Shown here in pieces: positions 35,021-43,137 of a stretch of DNA of 64,000 nt (within the stretch, counting starts at the first letter, position 1; every line of letters starts with the position of its first letter). Source of the stretch: Sedimentibacter saalensis. GTDB lineage: Bacteria > Bacillota > Clostridia > Tissierellales > Sedimentibacteraceae. Location: contig NZ_VLKH01000003.1 in assembly GCF_007830175.1 (NCBI RefSeq), positions 352,497-416,496 of the forward strand, read 5' to 3'. A program made the translations under genes and the position numbers. A model generated the notes under the pieces. That model had not been told where the DNA came from, ran no database searches, and saw only the letters and a list, made by a program, of their open reading frames with translations.

Positions 35021-35941
35021 CAATAGTAAATTGGAATTTGCTTGATCTTGATAATCCGATTCCAATATGATACTCTTATACCATGTTGGAACAGGATTAT
35101 TCATATTGTCATACCAATTAAGCACATCTATTGCCTGATTTATCATCGTTTCAATTTCATTTTGTCCGAAGGAAATTGCCCACGGAATAGATGAAAGAGT
35201 GTTGCTTGAAATATAAAGTGCTAACAATCGCCAAAAATCTAACGGCACCTTACAATCAAAATAGCCATTTACTATACCGGAGGCGAACAAAGGTGATTTT
35301 TGTACACTCCAAACGATACGATTAAACTCCTCCCACGGATCGCCGTAATCGTAACGGTCAAAGTCAATAATTTGTAACTTGCCATCATTATCTATCATCA
35401 TGTTACCAATATGATAATCACCATGTTGAAAACATTGTGGACGATTTTTCAATAACTGGCGATTTGCGTTTATATAATCAATAAAGAATTTTCCGTTTTC
35501 GTATTTTATCGGGCAGTCAATATACATTTGAATTTTTCGGTCGATTTTATGATTAAAACGAATCTCCCAATCGTCATGTGTTGATAAAACAGGAAGAGAA
35601 TGTAGAAGTTTTAATATTTGACCTGCTTCAAGTCCATAAGCATACTGTTCTTTTCTAGACAAAAACGGAAACTTTTCTTCAGCATCTTTTCCATCGATCC
35701 AGGTATGCAGAGAATATACACCCCTATCACAAATTCCAAATTCTATTGGCCGACACATTGGAATACCAAAAGCCGCAGCACGCTGCATCATTTCAAACTC
35801 ATCCTTTTTGTAGTTATGTTGCTCTATGGGAGAAATACGCAACAGATACTTTTTACTGTCTGCTTTTGTAACACAATATTTCTTATCACCCGACCAGCCT
35901 TTTGTAATTGGTAATATTGACTCAAAATTTAATACTAACAG
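35018..35941 (-). CDS. Aminoglycoside phosphotransferase-like kinase, CTG start
   Basis: Homology and frame extend upstream of the TTG at 35842 through LPITKGWSGDKKY, the N-lobe nucleotide loop, to a CTG at 35941. AGGAGG lies nine bases before that CTG, and no ATG, GTG or TTG is available there, so a CTG start (307 residues) is proposed. HGDYHIGNMM is the catalytic loop (HxDxxxxN) and IIDFDRYDYGDP the metal-binding DFD. The APH fold phosphorylates aminoglycosides, macrolides or other alcohols. The substrate is unknown. Confidence 0.72.
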   Translation of the reverse strand: MLVLNFESILPITKGWSGDKKYCVTKADSKKYLLRISPIEQHNYKKDEFEMMQRAAAFGIPMCRPIEFGICDRGVYSLHTWIDGKDAEEKFPFLSRKEQYAYGLEAGQILKLLHSLPVLSTHDDWEIRFNHKIDRKIQMYIDCPIKYENGKFFIDYINANRQLLKNRPQCFQHGDYHIGNMMIDNDGKLQIIDFDRYDYGDPWEEFNRIVWSVQKSPLFASGIVNGYFDCKVPLDFWRLLALYISSNTLSSIPWAISFGQNEIETMINQAIDVLNWYDNMNNPVPTWYKSIILESDYQDQANSNLLL

Positions 35942-35997
35942 TTATAATTACCTCCTAACATATATTAATAATCTGTGCTATAATAAAACATACATCA

Positions 35998-36135
35998 CTA
36001 TTATAGTAGACGAGAAAACAAAAGTTTTGTTACACAATTTTACATTTAATATAGTAATTTTAATTTTTACAATTTTAAAATTTTTAAGTTGCTAATATGT
36101 TATTTTCAAGCCTATATACAATCTTCTGATAAGTA
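35998..36135 (-). repeat. Repeat B, copy 3
   Basis: TATAGTAGACGAG, AAAGTTTTGTTACACAATTTTA, then on toward TATTTTCAAGCCTATATACAA. The last part reads RLYIGLK in minus-strand translation as in copy 4, so the repeat includes the tail of a shared lost gene. Confidence 0.75.
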
Positions 36136-36185
36136 AAATCTGCATTATACGAATTAGCCCAAACAACATAATAGAATTTGTATAC

Positions 36186-36648
36186 TTATCTGAATTTTTC
36201 TAATCGATATAATTGTTCTTCGTCAATGGTATTAACGCCATTTTTATAATCATATCCCATTTTTCGATAGAATTGGCATGCTGTGATAGAAGCAGGAATT
36301 TCAATTCTTTTTTGCTCTCATATAATAATCATCATTTTCTAATGTTTCAATTATTTTTCTGCCAATACCTTGTCCCTGATACTCTGGTAAAACAAATATT
36401 CTAAGTAGACTACTTTCATCTTCTTTTCCCCAATAAGGTCCTATTGAACCACATACAATTATTTTATCTTCATCGCATACATCATAACTATGTGTACAGT
36501 AAGAATTTTGAATTAAATATTCTGGAGTTAAAATTTTTACGTCATTTTCAATAAACTCCTCAGTATAATCTCTGATATTTGTTTCTCCCAATGTTCTTGC
36601 GATTAAGGCAGATACTCCAATTGCATCTTCTTTAAATTCTCTAATCAT
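36186..36648 (-). pseudogene. GNAT acetyltransferase with one-base frameshift
   Basis: The first frame (MIREFKEDAIGVSALIA) covers motif A (FVLPEYQGQGIGRKI) and ends at 36301 after ...YMRAKKN. The second frame, shifted by one base at the A-run near 36308, continues RIEIPASITACQFYRKMGYD to 36186. Length would be 153 or so if repaired. It is a close relative of the interrupted gene at 32175. Slippage on six A bases could restore a low level of product. Confidence 0.8.
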
Positions 36649-36671
36649 ACAATATGCTCCCCTCTTTCTAC

Positions 36672-36712
36672 TTAGGCTACATAATTTTTGAAAATAGCGA
36701 ATTCACCTTATT
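36672..36712 (-). repeat. Repeat A, copy 19 (partly deleted)
   Basis: TACTTAGGCTACATAATTTTTGAAAATAGCGAATTCACC has the right arm and TTTGAA but lacks most of the GATGCGACG core. Confidence 0.5.
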
Positions 36713-36747
36713 TCGAATTATGCTCATTTGGTAAATAGGTATCATAA

Positions 36748-37305
36748 TCATATACTCATTGTTGTTTTGATGAAACCATTTTTATCATAAAAGCGTTCTG
36801 CTATATTCTTTGCATTCATACGATAATCTCCTGTACCGTCAATACGGATTACTGGACACACAAGAGTTTCTCCCCATTTTTCGATTTTTGATAGTGGACG
36901 CGAGGCTACGAAATCAATAAACCTTAAATGTTGCTCATACATATCACCACCTTTGTGGATGCGTTCTCCGTGTTTCTCATACTCGCGTTGCTTTATGCGT
37001 TTTATACGCAGTTCAAACGGTGCTGAAATATATACAGCGAGTTCATACAACTGAAGAATTGTGTTATCAAAATCTCCAGAAACCGCTGAAATGACAAACG
37101 AGCGATGTTTTTTTATGTCAGCAAGCATTAAATTCATACATTCTTCATGTGAGCGTTCTACGGTATATGGAGTTTCTGTTTTTTCAAAGTGATAATCTTC
37201 TATGTCCATATGCTTAAAGTTCAAAATGCTCGCCAGTTCATGTCCAAGCGTAGACTTGCCACTTCCGTTTGCCCCAAACACAATTATACCGTGCGGTTTA
37301 CTCAT
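36748..37305 (-). CDS. P-loop nucleotide kinase-like protein
   Basis: A 185-residue protein: IIVFGANGSGKSTLGHELA is Walker A at residues 7-22, MDIEDYHFEKTETPY and FVISAVSGDF follow, then the basic RIKRIKQREYEKHGERIH. It resembles AAA_18/shikimate-kinase-like small kinases. The ribosome site AGGAGGCC is the first segment of the duplicated unit at 37308. Confidence 0.83.
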   Translation of the reverse strand: MSKPHGIIVFGANGSGKSTLGHELASILNFKHMDIEDYHFEKTETPYTVERSHEECMNLMLADIKKHRSFVISAVSGDFDNTILQLYELAVYISAPFELRIKRIKQREYEKHGERIHKGGDMYEQHLRFIDFVASRPLSKIEKWGETLVCPVIRIDGTGDYRMNAKNIAERFYDKNGFIKTTMSI

Positions 37306-37337
37306 TTTTAGGCCTCCTAAATATTATATAAATGATG

Positions 37338-37392
37338 TTTAATTCGGCATATAATACTTATGCGGTGTAAATTTGAAGGATATGTCGTTCTA
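37338..37392 (-). repeat. Repeat A, copy 20
   Basis: TAATTCGGCATATAATACTTATGCGGTGTAAATTTGAAGGATATGTCGTTC; TTCGGCATAT pairs with ATATGTCGTT. Part of the duplicated unit. Confidence 0.75.
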
Positions 37393-37405
37393 TTATTTTT
37401 TGTTT

Positions 37406-37534
37406 TCATTCATTCTTTTTCAAATAAGTTATACATACCTTTATAAATAATAAAACTGCTATAAATTTTGCAATTTCATATACTACATTAAATATAATCG
37501 ACACATACATTCCTGCTGTAATAATCCAGTCCAT
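37406..37534 (-). CDS. 42-residue membrane peptide, copy 2
   Basis: ATG at 37534 after AGGAG; same length and frame as the gene at 31931, with VVYEIAKF instead of VVFEIAKF. One hydrophobic helix and a short basic tail KVCITYLKKNE. Conservation of frame in both copies is the main evidence for coding. Confidence 0.68.
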   Translation of the reverse strand: MDWIITAGMYVSIIFNVVYEIAKFIAVLLFIKVCITYLKKNE

Positions 37535-37703
37535 CACTCATAACTCCTTTATTATATATTTTAATTCGCCCATTTTTACATACGCATAATATTAAGACTA
37601 CGAACCTATTATGATAAGTTCATTGTCTTCAACAAACACTACACATGAATAATTTAGATTTTGACAGTATTAATCAACAAGTGAAATTAACCAAAGACTA
37701 TAT

Positions 37704-38300
37704 TTACATTGGCTTTATATTGTTCAAGAACAAAGTCATAATATATTCATCAGCATAAGTTCCATCATCATATTTCAATGCATGTTTCTTTGTACCATAG
37801 ATTTCAAAACCTAAACTCTTATACATTGAAATAGCACGATTATTTTCAGTAACAACTTCAAGTTCAAGTTGTTCAACACCCTTTTCTTTGCACCAATTAA
37901 TACACTCCTGCATCATTATTATCCCAATTCCTTTGTTCCAATAATCCTTTAACACTGCAATACCCATTCCTGCTCTGTGGAGATATCTTCTTTTAATTTG
38001 AATTAATCCAACTGAACAACTTGCTATGATTTTACCGTCTAATTCTCCAATTAGAAAACGCACATTTTCATCGTTTGTGCAATTCTTAATAAATTCTCTT
38101 TCTTGTTCCACTGTTAGATTAAATTCATCAGGCTCTCTTGATAAGAATTTTGTTTCACTATCAACAGTTTGCATTTGACTTATTAAACTTTCTGCATCGC
38201 CTGGTTCTGGAATTCGCACAATAAGTTTTTGACCATCCTTTAATAAATACTCTTTCTTATAAAGTTCTTTAGAGTCCTGGTAATTTTGGTGGTTATCCAT
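37704..38300 (-). CDS. GNAT N-acetyltransferase
   Basis: A 198-residue GNAT: YLLKDGQKLIVRIPEPGDAESLI at the start, GELDGKIIASCSVGLIQ, GMGIAVLKDYWNKGIGIIMM as motif A (WNKGIG), and NRAISMYKSLGFEIYGTKKHAL motif B with the LKYDDGTYADEYIM end of the RimJ/RimL-like class. GAGGAA precedes the ATG. Confidence 0.87.
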   Translation of the reverse strand: MDNHQNYQDSKELYKKEYLLKDGQKLIVRIPEPGDAESLISQMQTVDSETKFLSREPDEFNLTVEQEREFIKNCTNDENVRFLIGELDGKIIASCSVGLIQIKRRYLHRAGMGIAVLKDYWNKGIGIIMMQECINWCKEKGVEQLELEVVTENNRAISMYKSLGFEIYGTKKHALKYDDGTYADEYIMTLFLNNIKPM

Positions 38301-38374
38301 AATAATTTCCTCCGCTTCATGATTTTCTATATCTATGAAATATTATTTGAATATTGTGACAAGTAATATAAAGT

Positions 38375-38490
38375 TTATATGTATTTTCTCATATGTAAAA
38401 CTATTGTTGTATCATACTGTAATTCTGTTTCAGAGATAATTTTGTAGTCAAGACTAAGCCAAAACCAAATCCCTTTGATATTGTTTTCTT
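38375..38490 (-). pseudogene. C-terminal remnant of a GNAT-like gene
   Basis: A start-less frame reads NNIKGIWFWLSLDYKIISET and ends with a hydrophobic strand and TAA at 38375. The strand-loop-strand pattern fits the C-terminal end of an acetyltransferase, but the family call is tentative. It lies between two intact genes. Confidence 0.45.
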
Positions 38491-38539
38491 GGAACTAATT
38501 TAATAGTGTTCGTTTAAAACATCTGCGACAAACTGAAAT

Positions 38540-39157
38540 CTAACGAGTGAAATCTATTCTCACAAGTTTTTTTCCGTTTGGTAATTTGCTTTCTTGCTGC
38601 TTATCCTTTTTATAATTGACTTTACGCATAGCATCAACTATCCCATTTTCTTCAACATGATGGAGAACCTCATCTAAACGGTCAAATACATGAAGATATG
38701 GAGAATCAGATACAAATGAATCGTTTGTATTGACTTGAATAATACAAGACACATACCTTGGGTTTACTTTCTTAACCACTTTTTGGAAGCATTCATATCC
38801 AATATACTCAATTAAGAGATTTGCTACAATCAAGTCTGCACATGGCAATTGATTCGTATCTTGATTCAAATCTACACATATTGTCTCAAGTATATCTTGT
38901 AATTCTTGGTATCGTTTTTTGCACGTATTCAAATAGTTTTCATTTATATCGATTCCATAAACTTTATCAAAAGACTGCTTATTTATATGTTCTAATCCGT
39001 TCCCACCCGCTATACCCAAAATCATAATGGATTTTATGGAATAGGTATAAAATTGTTCTTTCATCATTTGGTTCATGGTCTGAAGTTGAAACACACTGTC
39101 TAAACTCATATGATTTTCATAGTCTTCTATGTCAATATTTTCCCAAGGGTTATTCAT
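38540..39157 (-). CDS. SAM-dependent methyltransferase
   Basis: A 205-residue class I methyltransferase: SIMILGIAGGNGLEHINKQ is motif I, VYGIDINENYLNTCKKR motif II, LPCADLIVANLLIEYIGY motif IV. The opening NNPWENIDIEDYENHMSL is seen in small clostridial methyltransferases. AGGTGC precedes the ATG weakly. The substrate is unknown. Confidence 0.82.
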   Translation of the reverse strand: MNNPWENIDIEDYENHMSLDSVFQLQTMNQMMKEQFYTYSIKSIMILGIAGGNGLEHINKQSFDKVYGIDINENYLNTCKKRYQELQDILETICVDLNQDTNQLPCADLIVANLLIEYIGYECFQKVVKKVNPRYVSCIIQVNTNDSFVSDSPYLHVFDRLDEVLHHVEENGIVDAMRKVNYKKDKQQESKLPNGKKLVRIDFTR

Positions 39158-39211
39158 CGCAGCACCTCACAAATTCTTATTTATCTGTATGTTATATAAA
39201 TAATTTTTACT

Positions 39212-39257
39212 GCACCTTTTATTACTGAATCGAATAATTCGAAAAAAGCGAATGACA
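39212..39257 (-). repeat. Repeat A, copy 21 (rearranged)
   Basis: TTTTATTACTGAATCGAATAATTCGAAAAAAGCGAATGAC keeps TTACTGAAT and the right arm AAAAAGCGAATG. It overlaps the stop of the GNAT gene at 39258. Confidence 0.5.
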
Positions 39258-39731
39258 TTATTTAACACTAAATTTATAATAGGTAAAAACATCATTATCA
39301 TAAAGATATTCGAATCCCAACTTTTCCAAAACGTGTTTGCTTCTAATATTTCTATGGATAGCATCTGCATAAATAGTCTTAAGGCCTAATTTATTTATTG
39401 CATAGTCAATTAATAGTCGCTGAGCCTCTGTTCCATATCCCTTTCCTTTATATGAATCATTAACTAAATGAACACTTAAAGTACCAGATAGTTTTTCTAG
39501 GTCTATTTGCTTTATTTGTATTTCACCAACAATCTTGTCATTATGGCATATTGCAAAGAAAAGCCTACTCAAATCTAGAACTTTATTTTGAAAATATCTA
39601 TTGACCTCCTCTACATCATAAGTATATGTTTCATAGGTCATAGCAGGATCAGCAACATATTCTTTATAAAACTCATGGCACCTTGCTATTGTGTATGGAA
39701 CTAAAACAATTTTTTCTCCCTTCAATACCAC
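39258..39731 (-). CDS. GNAT N-acetyltransferase
   Basis: A 157-residue GNAT: GEKIVLVPYTIARCHEFYKEY opens, ICHNDKIVGEIQIKQID is beta-4, LVNDSYKGKGYGTEAQRL motif A, and RNIRSKHVLEKLGFEYLYDN motif B. The start is probably the GTG at 39731, with GGAGGAG before it. A remnant of a close relative lies at 24128. Confidence 0.85.
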   Translation of the reverse strand: MVLKGEKIVLVPYTIARCHEFYKEYVADPAMTYETYTYDVEEVNRYFQNKVLDLSRLFFAICHNDKIVGEIQIKQIDLEKLSGTLSVHLVNDSYKGKGYGTEAQRLLIDYAINKLGLKTIYADAIHRNIRSKHVLEKLGFEYLYDNDVFTYYKFSVK

Positions 39732-39757
39732 CTAGCCATCTCACTCCTCCGGAATTT

Positions 39758-39808
39758 TATTTCGCATTATATAATCTTCTGACATAACATTTGAAATTTA
39801 CGAACCTT
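39758..39808 (-). repeat. Repeat A, copy 22
   Basis: ATTTCGCATTATATAATCTTCTGACATAACATTTGAAATTTACGAACC; TTTCGCATTATATAA pairs with GAAATTTACGAACC. Confidence 0.75.
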
Positions 39809-39822
39809 CTTTCTAATTGCAA

Positions 39823-40337
39823 TTATTTTATTGTTATTTCAAAAGTATTTTCGTCAAGTTCAAGTTTTACATAATTGCCCCAGTTAAAAAACTCTTCACA
39901 AACGATTAATAACTTATTATCATGCCATTTGCAGAATTTAATCATATCCATTTTAATTGGACTATCCAGTTGCTTCGTATCTCTTATTGTTGTTTCAATA
40001 AGTTCAATATTGTAATAATCTGCTAAAATAAAATCTCCAGAAGGCGTTACTGTTAAGTTTTGGTATTGAGGTTGTTCTTTATAATCCCTTATTTCCTCAT
40101 TAAGGCAATCGAATTGATATAGATAATCAGAAGTAAGTATTAATATCTGATTGTATTTTTAGATAATGCTACGCCTCTTGCTTCCCCTCTAAATTCACCA
40201 CACCATTCATAGAAATCATCATTTGTGAATTTTATCCAAGTCCATTTTTGCGAATTCCATTGACTTGAGATATCATATATCCGTTCTTCATATTCTCATG
40301 AAAGTGGTTGATTCACAATATTAACATCAATAATCAT
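39823..40337 (-). pseudogene. Degraded gene of unknown family
   Basis: The frame opens MIIDVNIVNQPLS, meets TGA at codon 14, continues WNSQKWTWIKFTNDDFYEW and GEARGVALS, then needs a frameshift into a second frame (LILTSDYLYQFDCLNEEIRD to LELDENTFEITIK, TAA at 39823). Joined length is about 170 residues. The protein is beta-rich with YxYQ-type repeats; the family is not recognised. Confidence 0.65.
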
Positions 40338-40377
40338 TGCACCCTCCAAATATGTCCTATTTATTTTCTAATTTTGC

Positions 40378-40420
40378 AATTTTTTACAATTGTGACCCGA
40401 TAATTAAATACTGTAATTTA
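40378..40420 (-). repeat. Repeat A, degenerate copy 23
   Basis: TTTTTTACAATTGTGACCCGATAATTAAATACTGTAATTT retains AATTGTGACCCGATAATT as core. Confidence 0.5.
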
Positions 40421-40440
40421 AATAACAATTTTTACAATAC

Positions 40441-40977
40441 TTATCTTTTATCAAAATCCGAAGATATCATTCCGTAATAACATACATTTCTATATCCTGT
40501 TTCACATTTATTAAAATTTCTTAAAACACCTTCTAATAGAAACCCACTCTTCTCTAAAACCCTGCAAGAAGCCGTATTGATTTGTAATGCAAGTGCTTCG
40601 ATTCTTTCAACACCTAAAAATTCAAAGGAATACTTAACCAAATTCTTTGTAATTTCCGTTGCATAACCATGGTTCCAATATTGAGGTAATAAATTATAAC
40701 CTATCACGCACCTATTGGCATGGGTAATATATCCAATTATTCCTGCCTCACCTATAAATTCCATAGAATCCTTTTTATAAAGAGCCTTATAAATATAATT
40801 TTCATCTATTCCTTCATCAATTAAATTTTCAAGTAGTATTCTTGCCTGGTCTTTATCCTTTAAAGGATCAAAAGTTGAATATTTCCATACTTCATTGCAA
40901 GACTTTAATTTGAAAAACACATCTAAATTTTCAAGTTTATAATCTGTTAGTAATAATCTTTCTGTTTCTAATATCAT
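40441..40977 (-). CDS. RimJ/RimL-family N-acetyltransferase
   Basis: A 178-residue GNAT: MILETERLLLTDYKLENLDV start, IGEAGIIGYITHANRCVIGYN, LLPQYWNHGYATEITKNL as motif A (WNHGYA), and INTASCRVLEKSGFLLEGVLR motif B. GGGGGGG precedes the ATG. Confidence 0.88.
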   Translation of the reverse strand: MILETERLLLTDYKLENLDVFFKLKSCNEVWKYSTFDPLKDKDQARILLENLIDEGIDENYIYKALYKKDSMEFIGEAGIIGYITHANRCVIGYNLLPQYWNHGYATEITKNLVKYSFEFLGVERIEALALQINTASCRVLEKSGFLLEGVLRNFNKCETGYRNVCYYGMISSDFDKR

Positions 40978-41009
40978 AAATTACCCCCCCGAATATATAT
41001 CTTTTCATT

Positions 41010-41056
41010 ATTACATTATAATACAGTTGTTAATAAAATTTAAATAATGCGATAAT
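41010..41056 (-). repeat. Repeat A, copy 24
   Basis: TACATTATAATACAGTTGTTAATAAAATTTAAATAATGCGATAAT: arms CATTATAATAC and AATAATGCG, core diverged. Confidence 0.6.
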
Positions 41057-41114
41057 ATTGTTTGTTGAGAAATATAAATTATATTTTAAAATATTAAATC
41101 TATTAATTTAATGC

Positions 41115-41266
41115 TCAATTGAGAAAACATAAATATAGGGAACTATGCCAAATAAATTCTCCTGCCATTTCAGGGTCATATATAAAAGAATTTATTATTT
41201 ATTTAACTCATATGATATTGTTGTTTTTCCAATTCCAAAAGAACCATTTATCCATATTATCATCAT
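41115..41266 (-). pseudogene. Truncated P-loop kinase gene (TmrB-like)
   Basis: ATG at 41266 after GGGAGAG opens MIIWINGSFGIGKTTIS, an intact Walker A, then stops after YELNK. A shifted frame continues FIYDPEMAGEFIWH to TGA near 41115. WINGSFGxGKTT and YDPExAG are typical of TmrB/AAA_33 kinases. More than half of the gene is missing. Confidence 0.65.
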
Positions 41267-41360
41267 TTTCTCTCCCAAAAATATAAATAATTTTGTTCAG
41301 AATAACTTACTGTTTTGCACTATAAATATATTACCTATATTGCGGGGGAAATTTAATCAC

Positions 41361-41500
41361 TATTATATTAGACGAGAAGAACAAAAGATTTGTTACACAA
41401 TTTTGCATTTAAATAGTAATATTTTACAATTTTAAGATATTTGAAGTTGTAAATTAATGAATGTTATTTTTCAAGCCTATATACAACTTTCTGATAAGTT
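41361..41500 (-). repeat. Repeat B, copy 4
   Basis: TATTATATTAGACGAG, AAAGATTTGTTACACAATTTTG and, farther right, TTTTTCAAGCCTATATACAA. Alignable with copy 3 over nearly 140 bases. Confidence 0.78.
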
Positions 41501-41560
41501 CTATTATTGCAGCACCCTTCTTCAACCCTGCTTCCTTCATTAATATTTCCTCAGTAAAAA
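41458..41560 (-). pseudogene. C-terminal gene fragment linked to repeat B
   Basis: A start-less frame reads EEILMKEAGLKKGAAIIELI and ends LYIGLKNNIH before TAA near 41458. The same RLYIGLK end occurs at 36110 next to repeat B copy 3. It is a helical gene tail, family not identified. Confidence 0.5.
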
Positions 41561-41599
41561 TTTTTTTACACTCGTATTAGTTCTATCTACATAATTATG

Positions 41600-42049
41600 T
41601 TAGTTACTAATATTGTTTTTAAAGATTAGTTTTTCAACTTTGTTAATTAAAATAGGCTGAATAAGAGGGTATGTCCACTCTGTTGGCAAACTATCAAATA
41701 AATATACCTTTTCAATTTCTGAATCTGGTAATTCTTCCATTGTTTTTATGTCAGCATAATATAACATTCCATATATTTCTTCACCGCTTGAATTAACTCT
41801 GTTTCTTCCTGTAACAGAATAAACACTTACAGGCTTCAAATCAAATTCACATGCTCCGGTTTCTTCATATAATTCTCTTTTTGCTGTTTCAAAAATGCTC
41901 TCATTTTCTTCTCTGTGACCACCTGCAACTTCATATGTATCCCTCTCTTTATGTTTGCAGACTACCCACTTCCCTTTATATTTGGCTACAATAACTGCAA
42001 ATCTTAGCAGACCATCTTCAACGTAATCATAAAACTTAACTTCAATCAC
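41600..42049 (-). CDS. Nudix hydrolase
   Basis: A 149-residue Nudix protein. The box GGHREENESIFETAKRELYE continues EETGA and fits Gx5Ex7REUxEExGU completely. FAVIVAKYKGKWVVCKHKER is the preceding beta strand. It should hydrolyse a nucleoside-diphosphate-type bond; the substrate is unknown. The GTG start lies seven bases after the upstream GNAT stop, making a two-gene unit. Confidence 0.87.
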   Translation of the reverse strand: MIEVKFYDYVEDGLLRFAVIVAKYKGKWVVCKHKERDTYEVAGGHREENESIFETAKRELYEETGACEFDLKPVSVYSVTGRNRVNSSGEEIYGMLYYADIKTMEELPDSEIEKVYLFDSLPTEWTYPLIQPILINKVEKLIFKNNISN

Positions 42050-42056
42050 TTAATGT

Positions 42057-42512
42057 TTACCATTCCTTTCTGTAGTTAACTAAATTTAGATGTTCATTTA
42101 CTTTTTCATTTCCTACTTTTACATACCCCAACTTTTCATATAAATGCATATTGCCAGTTTCTTTTTCTGGAGTCTGCAAAGTCCATATTTTAGTATTTGC
42201 GTGCCTTTGCTCAACGAGAATAATTGCCTTTGATGCTATACCCATATTTTGAAATTCCGGATTAATTGCTATTATACTAAGTTCACACTCTTGTTTGTTT
42301 TTCTCTACTACAAATAAAGCTCCTTGTAGTTGCCCATTTACCAGTATCTTGTAAGCAAAAGAATCTATAATCCATTCAGATATTTGTCTATCTTCCGCTT
42401 CATATGCCGGACAAAATCTATATTTTTCAAATGATTTTTTAAATGCACTCTTCAAAATATAATTTATTTCTGAAGCCTCTTTACTTTCTGCTATTAATAT
42501 ATTAACATCCAT
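42057..42512 (-). CDS. GNAT N-acetyltransferase
   Basis: A 151-residue GNAT: MDVNILIAESKEASEINYIL, ILVNGQLQGALFVVEKNKQE, LSIIAINPEFQNMGIASKAI as motif A (Q-N-M-G-I-A) and NMHLYEKLGYVKVGNEKVNE. The ATG at 42512 follows GGGG at seven bases. Transcribed together with the Nudix gene downstream. A deleted relative survives at 24190. Confidence 0.85.
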   Translation of the reverse strand: MDVNILIAESKEASEINYILKSAFKKSFEKYRFCPAYEAEDRQISEWIIDSFAYKILVNGQLQGALFVVEKNKQECELSIIAINPEFQNMGIASKAIILVEQRHANTKIWTLQTPEKETGNMHLYEKLGYVKVGNEKVNEHLNLVNYRKEW

Positions 42513-42586
42513 ATTCATCCCCCATTGTATTTGCACCCATGAAATATGACAACGTTATCTAATCTATTATATAACATTATTGGCTA

Positions 42587-43060
42587 TTATCTCATTCTTT
42601 CATATGTGTAATATGTATATGGTATTTCACCTTCAATTCGTTCTTCATATATTTTTATAAAATTATCTTCACATATTACTGGGAAAAATACATCACCTTC
42701 AATTGATTTATCTATGACCGTAATGTATATTTTATCAGCATAAGGAAAAGCATCCTTGTATACTTGACCTCCACCAGCAATAAATGTCTCTTCTTCATCA
42801 TCTACCAAAGAAAAGGCTTCAAACAGTGATTTTACCGTTGTGCAATTCTCTGTCTTAATTTTCTGTGTGTTTGATATAAGTATTGTCTTTCGATTGGGTA
42901 GTGGTTTCCCTATTTCCTCAAATGCTTTCCTTCCAATAATTATTGTTTTACCTGTAGTCAATTCTTTAAATCTTTTTTGTTCACCTCTTATCTTCCAAGG
43001 TATTACACCATTATTACCTATTACGTTATTTTTTGCTACTGCAACAATTAATGAAATCAT
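42587..43060 (-). CDS. folA: Dihydrofolate reductase
   Basis: A 157-residue DHFR. ISLIVAVAKNNVIGNNGVIP is the opening strand with the Met20-type loop, WKIRGEQKRFKELTTGKTII carries the acidic active-site residue (Glu in GEQKRF, at the position of Asp27 in E. coli) and the T-T-G-K-T/S NADPH contact, IIGRKAFEEIG follows, FIAGGGQVYKDAF is the G-G-x-x-x-Y motif. The ATG at 43060 has AAAGGAAAGG upstream. In cassette arrays such enzymes often provide trimethoprim tolerance; here that is only an inference. Confidence 0.9.
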   Translation of the reverse strand: MISLIVAVAKNNVIGNNGVIPWKIRGEQKRFKELTTGKTIIIGRKAFEEIGKPLPNRKTILISNTQKIKTENCTTVKSLFEAFSLVDDEEETFIAGGGQVYKDAFPYADKIYITVIDKSIEGDVFFPVICEDNFIKIYEERIEGEIPYTYYTYERMR

Positions 43061-43088
43061 AATTACCTTTCCTTTGTTCAAATTATTT

Positions 43089-43125
43089 TACGGTTTCGAC
43101 GTAATATTTGAATATTCCGAACTAT
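43089..43125 (-). repeat. Repeat A, copy 25
   Basis: ACGGTTTCGACGTAATATTTGAATATTCCGAACTATC: GGTTTCG and TTCCGAACT as arms with a shortened core. Confidence 0.65.
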
Positions 43126-43137
43126 CACTGTAATAAA

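Larger units (their letters stand above)
37308..37577 (-). repeat. Duplicated 270-bp unit, copy 2
   Basis: Same extent and content as 31832-32102: leader AGGAGGCCTAAAA for the next gene, repeat A, 42-codon gene, and CGCCCATTTTTACAT. Base differences are few and scattered. Confidence 0.85.

Noticed and set aside
41145..41435. Plus-strand frame of 96 codons
   Set aside because: It runs antisense across a kinase remnant and repeat B, has no ribosome site and no protein-like motif.
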